Part shown: positions 34,241 through 43,334 of the stretch, piece by piece
Layout of the letters: each line of letters starts with the position of its first letter
Numbering within the stretch: the first letter of the stretch is position 1
Assembly (NCBI GenBank): GCA_016196825.1
Contig: JACPWY010000015.1
Location: forward strand, 1-64,000
Direction of reading: 5' to 3'
Origin: Deltaproteobacteria bacterium
GTDB taxonomy: Bacteria; Bdellovibrionota; FAC87; UBA2466
DNA length: 64,000 nt
Program-made: the position numbers and the translations under genes
Notes under the pieces: model-generated
Database searches by the model: none
What the model was told of the DNA's origin: nothing
What the model saw: the letters and a program-made list of their open reading frames with translations, nothing else

Positions 34241-34258
34241 TCGAAGACGAAGCCTGGG
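34174..34258 (+). repeat. Palindromic repeat overlapping the HNH gene end
   Basis: An imperfect inverted repeat: CCCGGCTTCGCCTCTGGCTA (34174-) pairs with CGTAGTCGAAGACGAAGCC (34236-34254), and an inner stem pairs GGGCAAGCC with GGCTTGCC. It forms the 3' end of the HNH-like gene and may be an inserted REP-like palindrome. Confidence 0.45.
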
Positions 34259-34439
34259 GGACAAGCCACTCAAGCACGGGGAATGAGCAATCATCTCTCT
34301 TTGGCGCGTCAGTCGCCGCCATGGACGCGCGATGATATATCATCGGTGTGGCGAATATTCCCTTCGTCCGCCCACGTTATTGAGGGAGAACCCAGTTTTG
34401 GGATTACCGGTCGGGTGATTCTTTGGTAAATTCCTTCGC

Positions 34440-34895
34440 ATGCTTAAAGAAGGTGACAAGGCTCCGGCGTTTTCTCTTCCAACTGATTCTGGCGAGACGG
34501 TGTCGCTCAAGGATTTCAAAGGGCAGACCGTGGTTCTTTATTTTTATCCGAAGGACATGACGCCGGGTTGTACGATTGAGGCGTGTGATTTTCGCGATAG
34601 TCTGGCTCGCTTTAAAAAAAAGAAGGCCGTGATTCTCGGGGTAAGCCGGGATTCGACTGAGCGGCACGGAAAATTCCGTGAGAAGTACGATCTCAACTTT
34701 CCGCTCTTGGCCGACGAAGATGGCACGGTCTGTAAGGCCTATGGGGTCTGGAAAGAGAAGTCGCTCTATGGGCGCAAATTCATGGGGATCGAGCGAACGA
34801 CGGTGGTGATCGATCCGCAGGGGAAGATCCAGTCCATCTTTTCCAAGGTGAAGGTGAAGGGGCACGCCGGTGCTGTCCTTGAAGCTATTGGCTGA
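34440..34895 (+). CDS. bcp: Thioredoxin-dependent peroxiredoxin Bcp
   Basis: 151 residues. Peroxidatic Cys44 in TPGCTIEACDF, resolving Cys49 five residues later, then GVSRDS and the C-terminal RTTVVIDPQGKI match the Bcp/PrxQ subfamily, which reduces hydroperoxides using thioredoxin. Cytoplasmic. The preceding 34259-34439 stretch has no gene. Confidence 0.93.
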   Translation: MLKEGDKAPAFSLPTDSGETVSLKDFKGQTVVLYFYPKDMTPGCTIEACDFRDSLARFKKKKAVILGVSRDSTERHGKFREKYDLNFPLLADEDGTVCKAYGVWKEKSLYGRKFMGIERTTVVIDPQGKIQSIFSKVKVKGHAGAVLEAIG

Positions 34896-34918
34896 AACCT
34901 GGCGATCGGAGTCCGTTT

Positions 34919-35395
34919 TTACTGGCTGAAATCGCGGTCCATGACCGTTTTGCGCCCTTGGCCTTGGGCGTGTTCGATCGCGCGGTCGCAGAGGCGTTTG
35001 ATCCTTTCGGTGAGGGTCTCGTAGACCTCGGCACTTGTGTTGAGCCCCGATCGGTCGGCTATGTATTTTCTGACCTTGGACACGACGACTAGAATCTCGT
35101 CATCAACCGGAGACTTGCTGATGGCCTGGGTCGTTGATTTCGGAATAATTTTCTGAGGGCCGCTGGAGGAGGCGGCGATTGTGGCCGCGAAATCGCGCGG
35201 GGCAATACGTTCAATGGCACCAGCTGAATCGGCGCGGTGGCGCTCAATCGGCAGGTGGGAGTCCCAGCATTCGACTGAGCAAAAGACATAGTTTGTGATC
35301 TTGCCTTGGCACGTCGAGACCGAGCACACATAGTATTTCTGTCCACCTTCAATCTCTTTCTTGCAGCTGCTGCACTTTCTCCAGACGTTTGCCAC
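34919..35395 (-). CDS. Zinc-ribbon protein with C-terminal histone fold
   Basis: 158 residues. The N-terminal 50 residues contain C8-x2-C11, C24-x4-C29, C39-x3-C43 and H47, a double zinc-finger pattern. A linker of about 45 Ala/Ser/Pro-rich residues follows. The C-terminus (about 97-158: DDEILVVVSKVRKYIADRSG, then TSAEVYETLTERIKRLCDRAI and GRKTVMDRDF) matches the three-helix histone fold, with the RKTV...D end seen in archaeal and Bdellovibrio histones. It is probably a DNA-binding architectural or regulatory protein. Confidence 0.7.
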   Translation of the reverse strand: MANVWRKCSSCKKEIEGGQKYYVCSVSTCQGKITNYVFCSVECWDSHLPIERHRADSAGAIERIAPRDFAATIAASSSGPQKIIPKSTTQAISKSPVDDEILVVVSKVRKYIADRSGLNTSAEVYETLTERIKRLCDRAIEHAQGQGRKTVMDRDFSQ

Positions 35396-35465
35396 GTCCG
35401 CATTATACCAGACCCGGGAAGCGACGAGCTGTGCCTTTTGGGGAGAAAAATGACAGGCTAGGAAG

Positions 35466-36500
35466 ATGAGAATTTTACTTTGGATTGTGGTCGGACTAGC
35501 GGGCGCGGAACTGGGGCTGAGATGGGTCTATCTTTTCCAGGGGAGAACACCCGACATGTGGCGGACCGTGCCCTTCTCAAGGCTCGGTGGCGAGCTTGCG
35601 GGGCTTTGGGTCCATGATGAGGCGCTCGGGTGGATCCCGAAGCGCTCGACCACCTCCGAGGCGACTCGTGAACATCCGAAGTACACGATCGTGGGTGATG
35701 CCACCCGTTCCAACGGCCCGGGATCAATCCGCTCAGTGCGGCCCATCCTTGCTGTTGGCGATTCCTTCACGTTCGGACAAGGGGTCGGTGATGGGGAGAC
35801 CTGGCCGGCCCAGCTTGAGAGAAGGGTTGGCGTGCAGGTGATCAATGGTGGTGTTTTCGGCTACGGCTTGGACCAGACTGTGCTCCGAATTCCGAGGCTC
35901 CTTCGGAATGAGATCCAACAGGTGATCGTCTCTCTCATCCCCGAGGACATTCACCGGATGCGATTTTCCTTTCTTTTTGGTTTGCAGAAACCCTTTTTCA
36001 GCCTGAAAGGGGATGAGCTTTTGGTCGGCAATACGCCGGTGCCGCAAAGTCCGTTTCCGTCTGCGCTCGTCAAGGGTATCCCGCAGTTTCTCTTCAATTC
36101 CGCTCTGGTGAATTTTGGGGTGAGGCGAATCTTGCCCGAGGGGAGCGTTTTGAGGAGTCAATTTGCGACGCCAGTTGTGCAGGATGAGGTCGATGAAGAG
36201 AAGGTCTACTGTGCTTTGCTGAAGCGAATTGAGTTGTCGGTGGGGGGCCGCCCTGTGACGCTGCTCATTCAATCGAGCCACGATCTGGCACGGGGGCGCG
36301 ACACGATGGAAAAACTTGCTGCTTGCACCCGCGGCTCCGGCTTCTCAATCGTCGATGTCATCCCGGAATTGGAGTCGCTCAGAACCCGGGATTGGAAGCA
36401 GTACGAGGGCCTCTTTCGCGGCCACCTCACGGCGGCGGGCAACGCCTGGGTCGCCGAACGGGTTGCCGCCAGCCTCTCCACCACGTCAGCCCTTCCTTAA
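35466..36500 (+). CDS. SGNH/GDSL-like exported hydrolase
   Basis: 344 residues with an N-terminal membrane anchor or signal (ILLWIVVGLAGAELGLRWVYL). Ser100 lies in VGDSFTFGQGVGDGETWP (block I of SGNH hydrolases), with NGGVFGYGLDQ as block II-like and GHLTAAGNAWVAE near the C-terminus as the His block. The Asp usually before that His is replaced by Arg (FRGHL). The likely role is in the periplasm, on acyl or acetyl groups of a polymer; the substrate is unknown. Confidence 0.75.
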   Translation: MRILLWIVVGLAGAELGLRWVYLFQGRTPDMWRTVPFSRLGGELAGLWVHDEALGWIPKRSTTSEATREHPKYTIVGDATRSNGPGSIRSVRPILAVGDSFTFGQGVGDGETWPAQLERRVGVQVINGGVFGYGLDQTVLRIPRLLRNEIQQVIVSLIPEDIHRMRFSFLFGLQKPFFSLKGDELLVGNTPVPQSPFPSALVKGIPQFLFNSALVNFGVRRILPEGSVLRSQFATPVVQDEVDEEKVYCALLKRIELSVGGRPVTLLIQSSHDLARGRDTMEKLAACTRGSGFSIVDVIPELESLRTRDWKQYEGLFRGHLTAAGNAWVAERVAASLSTTSALP

Positions 36501-36602
36501 AAGGAAGGCCGTGCGTAACAAAGAATGATCCACAAAAAGGAGGTCCGTCTCTTCGCGGAGTGTCATGCCAGCGGAATTTCGGGTGATTAGACTCATCCTT
36601 CC

Positions 36603-37208
36603 ATGACATTCCTGATTCTTGTAACCGGTTGGATGACCAAGGCGGTGATGGCAATTCTCATCGGACTTTCGGTGTGGTCCATTGCCATCATGATTGAGAG
36701 AAGGCGGGCGTTTGAAAGGCTTTCGCTTGAGGGCGAACTGTCCCAGGTGCAGCGGCTTATCTCGGAAAGGGATTGGAAGGGGCTTCAGAAGAGGGGCCAG
36801 GATTCTCAGACGGTGTTGCAGGGGGCGGTCGCGGCCGCACTCAGCGCCGCGCAAGGAACTTTGGTGGATCGCTCCGTGAGGCGATACCTCACCGAACAAC
36901 GAGCATCGCTTGAGAAGGGGATGACCGTCTTGGCGACGCTCGGTTCAAACGCCCCCTTCATTGGTCTTTTTGGGACGGTGCTGGGGATTATTCAGGCCTT
37001 CGGAGTGCTCGCTTCAAACCCTTCGGAATCCTCCGCCATCATGTTTTCCCTCGCCGAAGCCCTCGTGGCGACGGCAGTGGGGCTCTTCGTCGCGATTCCC
37101 GCAGTGGTGGCCCACAATGTTTTTGCCAAAAGAATTCGCGGGGTGGTGAACGAGTGTGAGTCGATGCGCGACCACCTAGTGTCGGTCCGCTTCGCGGAGG
37201 AGGGTTAG
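36603..37208 (+). CDS. exbB: ExbB/TolQ/MotA-family proton channel protein
   Basis: 201 residues. Three membrane helices (about 8-28, 115-137, 155-178). The conserved block NAPFIGLFGTVLGIIQAFGVLA, then AEALVATAVGLFVAIPAVVAHNVFAK, is diagnostic of ExbB/TolQ. It powers TonB together with ExbD using the proton gradient. The gene starts a coupled operon exbB-exbD-tonB-receptor-lipoprotein; exbD begins 3 bp after its stop. Confidence 0.9.
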   Translation: MTFLILVTGWMTKAVMAILIGLSVWSIAIMIERRRAFERLSLEGELSQVQRLISERDWKGLQKRGQDSQTVLQGAVAAALSAAQGTLVDRSVRRYLTEQRASLEKGMTVLATLGSNAPFIGLFGTVLGIIQAFGVLASNPSESSAIMFSLAEALVATAVGLFVAIPAVVAHNVFAKRIRGVVNECESMRDHLVSVRFAEEG

Positions 37209-37211
37209 GCG

Positions 37212-37625
37212 GTGGCAACCGAGTTTCCCAATCCATCGGATGAAATTACCTCAATAGGCTCGATCAATATCACTCCGTTTGTGGATGTGGTCCTGGTGCT
37301 TCTAGTCATCTTCATGGTGACCGCGCCGATGATCCTCAAAGACACACTCAGTGTGAAGTTGCCGAAGTCGGCGAGCATTGATGGGAAAAGCGCTCAATCC
37401 ATTGGCATCACGGTGACCAAGGATGGACAGATCCTCCTGTCTGGAAAACCCGTCTTGAAAGAGGGGCTGACTGTAGCGGTTGAGGAGGCGCGTGCCAAGA
37501 ATCCCGAAGCGTCTGCCATCATTGCGGCCGACACGGAGGCCAAGCACGGGGATGTTGTGCGGGCGATCGATTGGCTCAAATCGGCGGGAGTGGAAAACTT
37601 TGCCCTTCAGATTGAGCGCGAATAA
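37212..37625 (+). CDS. exbD: ExbD/TolR-family protein
   Basis: 137 residues from GTG. One membrane helix (NITPFVDVVLVLLVIFMVTAPM) with the essential Asp, then a periplasmic domain (SVKLPKSAS, IGITVTKDGQILLSG, KHGDVVRAIDWLKSAGVENFALQ). Its 3' end overlaps the TonB start by 14 nt. Confidence 0.92.
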   Translation: MATEFPNPSDEITSIGSINITPFVDVVLVLLVIFMVTAPMILKDTLSVKLPKSASIDGKSAQSIGITVTKDGQILLSGKPVLKEGLTVAVEEARAKNPEASAIIAADTEAKHGDVVRAIDWLKSAGVENFALQIERE

Positions 37626-38244
37626 TCCTTGGGTCCTTTCCGCCTTAGTTCACTCTGCCATCGTCATCACTTTTCTCCTCGGTTATCTGATAGACGGCGG
37701 GTTGGGTCGGCCCAAACGGATCCATTTCCAGATTCTCGAGGCGCCTAAGGCAGTGAGCTCGACTCCTTACGCTGTGACCAAACCCAAAGCCGAGGTGAAG
37801 AAGAAAAAGGAGGTACATGCGGTTTTTGGTCTATCGCGAGAGGCCATCACCGGTGATTTGATGGACTCCATGCCGGAGAAGCTCGGCAATACGGTCGCCA
37901 AAGAAAACGACAGTGAAAAGCTGAAGGATGATGATCCCTCGCATCTTCCCAATCCGGCGGAGGAGTTTCTCGTGACGGAGATGCCTTCGCTTATCAGTGA
38001 AGTGAGGATCTCCTATCCTCCCGAGGCTCGGGCGAAGGGAATTCAGGGGGCCGTGGTGATGGATATTCTCATTGATCAAAGTGGAGCCGTTCGTGATGCG
38101 AAGTTGATCGAGGGGCCGGGATTCGGTCTGAATGAGGCGGCGCTTTCAGCGGTTATGGGTTTTCGATTTCAGCCCGCCCATGTGGGCGATTCACCAGTGG
38201 CGGTGAGAATTCGGTATGCGTATCGTTTTGTTTTGGAGCGTTAG
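37612..38244 (+). CDS. tonB: TonB-family energy transducer
   Basis: 210 residues from TTG 37612, which overlaps the end of exbD; earlier starts are in exbD coding DNA. One membrane helix (WVLSALVHSAIVITFLLGYL), a charged Lys/Glu/Pro linker, then the TonB C-terminal domain (RISYPPEARAKGIQGAVVMDILIDQSGAVRDAKLIEGPGFG, FRFQPA). The last 29 nt overlap the receptor gene. It transmits energy from ExbBD to the outer membrane receptor. Confidence 0.85.
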   Translation: MSANNPWVLSALVHSAIVITFLLGYLIDGGLGRPKRIHFQILEAPKAVSSTPYAVTKPKAEVKKKKEVHAVFGLSREAITGDLMDSMPEKLGNTVAKENDSEKLKDDDPSHLPNPAEEFLVTEMPSLISEVRISYPPEARAKGIQGAVVMDILIDQSGAVRDAKLIEGPGFGLNEAALSAVMGFRFQPAHVGDSPVAVRIRYAYRFVLER

Positions 38245-40447
38245 CCTCTTTGCGTTTGCGGCCTTTGGCGTCACGCATTCAGGCAAAGTCCTCGAGAAGG
38301 GCACCCGGCTGCCCTTAAAAGGGGCCAATGTTTTCGTGTTGCCGCTCCAGCTGAAAGTCAGGACCGACAATGAAGGCGCATTTTCTATCGATATCCCGGA
38401 GGGCGATTTCACTTGGGTTGTAAATGTCTCGGACTACATCCGGTACGAGCGTGAGGAGCACCAGGGGCCAGAGCCTGTGACCTCCACGATTCTTTATCTT
38501 GAGCGGCGCCTTTACGACGTTTACGAGACGACGATTTACGGCAAAGAGGAGAAGCGTGATGATCGATCCCACACCCTCACGCAAAAGCAATTTCTCAAGA
38601 TGCCGGGGAGTGGTGGCGATCCGCTGAAGGCGGTGCAGAATCTCCCCGGCATCGCCCGCGCCTCGGGATTTTCATCGAATATCATCATCGAAGGATCGGC
38701 GCCTAAAGACACCCACTACACACTCGACGGAATTGAGATTCCGATTGTTTTTCACTTCGGCGGCCTGACTTCGGTTTTTTTTCCCGAGGCCATTGAACGG
38801 CTCGACTATCTGCCAAGCGGCTATGGGCCCGAATATGGGCGAGCGATGGGTGGGCAAATTGGCGTGTGGACGAAGAGTGGGAGGACCGATGCGGCCCGAG
38901 GCCTCACGTTTGTGGATTTCTTTCAGGCGGGCGCTCTGGCCGAGGGGCCCGTGGGGAATGGAAGCTACCTTGTTGGCGTAAGACAGAGCTATTTTGGCCT
39001 GCTGCTTGGATTGCTCTTTCAAGGGAATGCCAACTTCGATCTCCAGGTGGTGCCGGCCTACACCGATGGGATTGCGGTTTATGAAACCAAGTTCACCGAC
39101 CACGATCGGTTCCGTTTTGCGACCGCAGCTTCCGACGATCGGCTTGGGTTTCTCTTCAGCTCCCCGGTCAATAAAGACGCCACGGCTCGTGGCTCATTCA
39201 ACTATGAGACCTCTTTTTATCGATTCATCCCTGAATGGATCCACAAATTCAGCGATGACACGAGCTCCCGCGTTTTCTTGGGCGTGGGGAAGGATTTTGT
39301 TCATGTGGACGCCACATCGAATGACCAGAGCTTCTCCTTCGAGACGAGCAATTGGGCCGTCACTCCGCGCGCCGAGATCGAACACAAGATTCTGGCCTCC
39401 TGGAAAAGCATCTGGGGGATCGATTCCCTATTCAACTGGCCGACCTACAGCTTTCAACTCCCCGCTTCGGGCTCCGGCTCTTCGCCAACTCCAAAGACTG
39501 TAACGCTTGAGACTCCGCGCATTCAGATGGCGGGGCTTTACCTGCGCAATGAAATTGCACCGCCCGAGACGAATTGGACCCTTTCGCCGGGCCTTCGTAC
39601 CGACTACTTTAGCTCCACGCACGAGACGCTTCTCGGTCCTCGTTTTGCAGCCCGGTATCAGTGGAGCGAGAATCTGACTCTGCGGGGAGCGACTGGCCTC
39701 TACTACCAGCCACCGCAGCCACAGGAGATCGAAAAAACAATCGGCAATCCGTCTCTCAGCGCGTCACGCGCTGTTCATTTTACGACTGGGTTTGAAAAGG
39801 ATTTTCGGGAAGGGGCGAAGGAGGGGTTTTCGATCTCAAGCGATGCCTTTTACAAGGTGATGGATCGGATAGTTGTTCCATCGTCAACCTACGTTGTGCG
39901 CGATGGTCAACTGGTGACGGAGAACTACAACAACGCAGGGTCGGGCCATGCAGTGGGGCTTGCAAGTGAGCTGAAGCTCCACGGGCGAATGCTTTCCGGG
40001 TTTCTTTCCTACACGCTCTCGCAAAGCACTCGACACGATCCTTCGCACGGCGAATACTTGTTTCAATACGACCAGACCCATGTTGCGACGCTCGGCCTTC
40101 AATTGGAGGGACAGGATCACTGGACTCTTTCAGCCCGCGTGAGATACGTGACCGGAAACCCCTATACCCCGGTGATCGACTCGGTCTATGACACCGATGC
40201 CGGGTTCTACACACCTATTTACGGACTCTACAATTCTCAGCGTCTCCCCGATTTTTTCAGCGTGGACCTGCGCTTTGATAAGCAGTGGATCTTCAATAGC
40301 TGGATTCTTTCTCTTTATGTTGATGTGCAAAATGCGACCAATAACAAGAATGTCGAGGCCATTCGCTACGGTTACAACTACAAAACGAGCGATTTTTTGG
40401 CTGGACTGCCGATTCTACCGACGATTGGTCTGAAGGGAGAGTTCTGA
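38216..40447 (+). CDS. TonB-dependent outer membrane receptor
   Basis: 743 residues. Signal peptide (MRIVLFWSVSLFAFAAFG), a carboxypeptidase-like regulatory domain (about 22-95: GKVLEKGTRLPLKGANVFVLP...TDNEGAFSIDIPEG), a plug domain (about 115-220: GDPLKAVQNLPGIARASGFSSNIIIEGS...YGRAMGGQIGV), and a barrel to the C-terminal Phe. The overlap with tonB and the exbBD link show a dedicated system. The substrate is unknown; no metal- or sugar-linked gene is adjacent. Confidence 0.92.
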   Translation: MRIVLFWSVSLFAFAAFGVTHSGKVLEKGTRLPLKGANVFVLPLQLKVRTDNEGAFSIDIPEGDFTWVVNVSDYIRYEREEHQGPEPVTSTILYLERRLYDVYETTIYGKEEKRDDRSHTLTQKQFLKMPGSGGDPLKAVQNLPGIARASGFSSNIIIEGSAPKDTHYTLDGIEIPIVFHFGGLTSVFFPEAIERLDYLPSGYGPEYGRAMGGQIGVWTKSGRTDAARGLTFVDFFQAGALAEGPVGNGSYLVGVRQSYFGLLLGLLFQGNANFDLQVVPAYTDGIAVYETKFTDHDRFRFATAASDDRLGFLFSSPVNKDATARGSFNYETSFYRFIPEWIHKFSDDTSSRVFLGVGKDFVHVDATSNDQSFSFETSNWAVTPRAEIEHKILASWKSIWGIDSLFNWPTYSFQLPASGSGSSPTPKTVTLETPRIQMAGLYLRNEIAPPETNWTLSPGLRTDYFSSTHETLLGPRFAARYQWSENLTLRGATGLYYQPPQPQEIEKTIGNPSLSASRAVHFTTGFEKDFREGAKEGFSISSDAFYKVMDRIVVPSSTYVVRDGQLVTENYNNAGSGHAVGLASELKLHGRMLSGFLSYTLSQSTRHDPSHGEYLFQYDQTHVATLGLQLEGQDHWTLSARVRYVTGNPYTPVIDSVYDTDAGFYTPIYGLYNSQRLPDFFSVDLRFDKQWIFNSWILSLYVDVQNATNNKNVEAIRYGYNYKTSDFLAGLPILPTIGLKGEF

Positions 40448-41250
40448 TGCCGCTCGTTGCGCTTTTGCTTCTATTTGGGTGTTCGCGATTGGATCTCGGA
40501 CTCGTTGAGCTTCTGTCGGAGTTGCGTGTAGTCGCGCTGAAGGCCGATCAGCCGGAGGTGGCAGCCGGGACCACCGTGACCATCACGCCGGTGGTGAGTG
40601 ATTTCAAGGGGGGCGGGCGTGCGCTCACCTATTCGGTATCGGGTTGCTTGGACCCAGCTTCGATTGGCGAGCAGGCGGAACGGTGTGATAGCCGCGCTGA
40701 CCGCGTTGAGATCGCAGCCTCAACTGGCGTGACGGGTCTTTCTTCTCCGCACTACACAGGAGCCATCAACACCTTCTCGGTGACCGTGCCCCCAGCGGTG
40801 CTGACCCTGGCGAGTGGGGTGCAGAAGGCGAATGGGTGGTGGTATCTGGTTCAATTTGCCCTGACGGCGAGTGACGGGGCGACGGTGACAGCGGTGAAGC
40901 GTATTCTTGTGTCGAACCGGGGAACTGTGAACACGAACCCGACGCTCACGTCTGTTATCGCAGATGGCGCGGCGCTCGCAACGCTTCCCACGGACAGGAC
41001 CACGCTGTCGGCATCGGTGCCGGCGGCTTCGAAGCAGAGCTACACGCTCACCTTTTCGGATGGCTCGACCAAATCGCAGGACGAATCGTTGGCGGTGAGG
41101 TGGTTTATTACGAGCGGCACGCTCACGAGCGCGACGACGGGGACGGAAGGGACGACCGACTGGCAGAGCCCCACCGCGCCCGCGACACTAGTGACAGTGC
41201 TCAGCGACGGGCGCGGTGGGACCGATTACCAGATCTTCTCCTCACCTTAG
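40447..41250 (+). CDS. Lipoprotein paired with the TonB receptor
   Basis: 267 residues; the start overlaps the receptor stop by one base. Lipobox LLLLFGC (Cys at residue 12). The mature part is beta-rich with Ig-like/PKD-like segments (EVAAGTTVTITPVVSDF, YTLTFSDGSTKSQDE). It probably sits at the outer membrane and helps the receptor bind its substrate; this is inferred from operon position. It converges with the next gene; the stops overlap. Confidence 0.8.
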   Translation: MPLVALLLLFGCSRLDLGLVELLSELRVVALKADQPEVAAGTTVTITPVVSDFKGGGRALTYSVSGCLDPASIGEQAERCDSRADRVEIAASTGVTGLSSPHYTGAINTFSVTVPPAVLTLASGVQKANGWWYLVQFALTASDGATVTAVKRILVSNRGTVNTNPTLTSVIADGAALATLPTDRTTLSASVPAASKQSYTLTFSDGSTKSQDESLAVRWFITSGTLTSATTGTEGTTDWQSPTAPATLVTVLSDGRGGTDYQIFSSP

Positions 41251-41867
41251 CGGCACGGCTTGATGGTCGTGGCGTAGAGGTCGGTGCCATCTCCCTGCGG
41301 TCCGAGGTTTGACATGACGAGGACGTTCTTCGACCTCTTGTCGAAGTTCACCCACTCGGCAATTTCCTCTTCATTCATGCCGTCGAAATATTCGTTTATG
41401 GCTTTTTCTGATTTGAAACTGTCATCGCGGATGTCGGTTTGACTGCCCCAACGGATGGCGAAGATGCCCTGTTCGGAGGTGAGGAAGTTGTCCTTCATCA
41501 TCCCATCGATCACAGGGACGACCTCTTCAATTTTTCCGCGATAGCACATCGGTGGATATTGGTAGAAGTAGCCATGATCAATTGTGAACAGCAGTTCGCT
41601 TTTGTAGATACCGGCCTTGTTTGCATCCTCGACGCGTTTCATCAGGATCTTCCAGTAGGCGATGGCATTTTTATTCACGGCTAGCCAGGAGGGAAGGCCA
41701 TCGAGCCCCTTCTTCTTGAGCTTCTTGTTCACGTTCACCATCTTGAGTGGCAACTCGCGGTTCTTGCGAACAAAGGTGACGCCCGTCAGGTTGAATTCCA
41801 CGGTGGTCTCGCGCGCGGAGGCGCCAACGCACAAAAATAGAGCCAACAACAACATTGAATTCTTCAT
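41247..41867 (-). CDS. Secreted hypothetical protein
   Basis: 206 residues from ATG 41867 (AAGGAG nine bases upstream). Signal peptide MKNSMLLLALFLCVGASAR. A charged domain follows, with no family recognised; two Cys (MCYRG, KPCR). Its stop overlaps the convergent lipoprotein gene by four bases. Confidence 0.75.
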   Translation of the reverse strand: MKNSMLLLALFLCVGASARETTVEFNLTGVTFVRKNRELPLKMVNVNKKLKKKGLDGLPSWLAVNKNAIAYWKILMKRVEDANKAGIYKSELLFTIDHGYFYQYPPMCYRGKIEEVVPVIDGMMKDNFLTSEQGIFAIRWGSQTDIRDDSFKSEKAINEYFDGMNEEEIAEWVNFDKRSKNVLVMSNLGPQGDGTDLYATTIKPCR

Positions 41868-42008
41868 TTTTGGTTCTCCTTGTAAGAAGTTGAGAGATAA
41901 CAGGAAATGGGAGGGGGACAAGCGATTTTTTGTGCGGTGCGGTTAAGTGTTGGTAAGGCCCGTGAAATTTTGGTACCTTGCCGGTCGGTTTAAACGAAAG
42001 GAGCCTCT

Positions 42009-42536
42009 ATGAGTAAGACGCTTTACGACTATTCGGCGACCGGCATTGATGGCAAAGAGATCCCCCTTTCCACCTATCGTGGAAAGGTGGCTTTAGTCGT
42101 CAATGTCGCGAGCCAGTGTGGGTTCACTCCCCAATACGAGGGATTGGAAGCCCTTCAGAAGGAATACGGAAATCAGGGCTTCTCGGTCCTGGGATTTCCG
42201 TGCAACCAGTTTGGGGCGCAGGAGCCTGGGGACGCGGAAGAGATCAAGCGTTTCTGCTCCCTCAACTATGGTGTCACCTTTCCCCTTTTTGCCAAGATTG
42301 ATGTAAACGGTTCGAACGCCCACCCGCTCTATGAGTTTCTCAAGAGCGAAAAGGCGGGGTTGCTGGGCACCGAGGCAATTAAGTGGAATTTCACAAAGTT
42401 TCTCGTGTCCCCGAGTGGTGAGGTCGTGAAACGATACGCCCCGAACACGAAGCCTGAGGAGATTGCGGGCGCTATCGAAAAGCTCCTTAAGGCCAAGACC
42501 TCAGCCCGTGATCTTGAGCCAGCGCCGGCCACCTGA
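42009..42536 (+). CDS. gpx: Glutathione peroxidase-family protein
   Basis: 175 residues, RBS AAAGGAG. Catalytic Cys37 in VASQCGFTPQY, the LGFPCNQFGAQEPG block (61-74) with Cys65 and Gln, and WNFTKFLVSPSGE, which completes the Cys-Gln-Trp-Asn tetrad. A Cys-type enzyme, usually using thioredoxin in bacteria. Cytoplasmic by sequence. Part of the window's peroxide-defence set with Bcp and SOD, though not linked to them. Confidence 0.94.
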   Translation: MSKTLYDYSATGIDGKEIPLSTYRGKVALVVNVASQCGFTPQYEGLEALQKEYGNQGFSVLGFPCNQFGAQEPGDAEEIKRFCSLNYGVTFPLFAKIDVNGSNAHPLYEFLKSEKAGLLGTEAIKWNFTKFLVSPSGEVVKRYAPNTKPEEIAGAIEKLLKAKTSARDLEPAPAT

Positions 42537-42642
42537 CCGACCAAAGAAGATCCCCTTTTCATATTTGAGGCGTTGTTTGTGATGGGAACCGCACCCGTTT
42601 CCTGTCTCGGGCGGCACAATCGCTGGTTACGATCAAGGCTGT

Positions 42643-42891
42643 ATGTCTACGGCGAAGTCATTTCTCAAGAGGTGCGGAATCTGGCTTTCGAGCACCACTA
42701 ATGTGGCGCCGTGGGTGCTTGTCCTGATCATGGGGACAGTTCTTTACTTCAACAGCAATACGTTTCGCCGGGGGCAGCCTCGGTCGGGTACCTCCATGGC
42801 CAACATGGGCTTTGCGCCCGTGCACGCAGCCAAAAACACCGCAAAGCGAATTGCTCACGTTCCCAAGAAACCCAAAAAACATAAGAGATAG
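42643..42891 (+). CDS. Small membrane protein
   Basis: 82 residues, one hydrophobic helix (APWVLVLIMGTVLYF), then a basic C-terminus (HVPKKPKKHKR). No family recognised. Alone between gpx and the next gene. Confidence 0.5.
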   Translation: MSTAKSFLKRCGIWLSSTTNVAPWVLVLIMGTVLYFNSNTFRRGQPRSGTSMANMGFAPVHAAKNTAKRIAHVPKKPKKHKR

Positions 42892-42980
42892 TGATTGTGG
42901 AGAGATTGTGAAGCTATCCTGAGTCGACACAATTGCTTCGCCAATGAATAGATAAAATCCACTCTAGGAGGTTTGGGGCT

Positions 42981-43334
42981 GTGAAATTCTGGTTGCAGAT
43001 ATTCATCGTGTGGGTTGGCGCTCATTGCTCTGCCACTCACGCTCGCCGGGCCGAGATGTGGTCGGGACACTACGAGCACGAGAACGGGATGTACCAGATG
43101 GATATCGACGCATTCGACAGCGTCCAGCTCAAGATCAATATCACAAAGAAAAGTGATAAACGGTGGGTCGATAAATTCATGGCGTTTGCGGATGGGCGAA
43201 CGGCGAAGCACAGCGACATTCAGGAACCCAAGCGGTGTTGGATTGAATTCAAGCGCGAAGAGAAGGGGGTCGTTGTTGAGGATCACTGCAGTGGCCCGAA
43301 AGACGAGTCGGGACTTTACAAGTTTGTAAAATAA
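42981..43334 (+). CDS. Small secreted hypothetical protein
   Basis: 117 residues from GTG, with RBS AGGAGG. Signal peptide MKFWLQIFIVWVGAHCSATHA. The mature domain is charged (WSGHYEHENGMYQMDIDAF). Its TAA stop (43332-43334) is the first part of the outer arm of the structured repeat copy 2. Confidence 0.7.
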   Translation: MKFWLQIFIVWVGAHCSATHARRAEMWSGHYEHENGMYQMDIDAFDSVQLKINITKKSDKRWVDKFMAFADGRTAKHSDIQEPKRCWIEFKREEKGVVVEDHCSGPKDESGLYKFVK

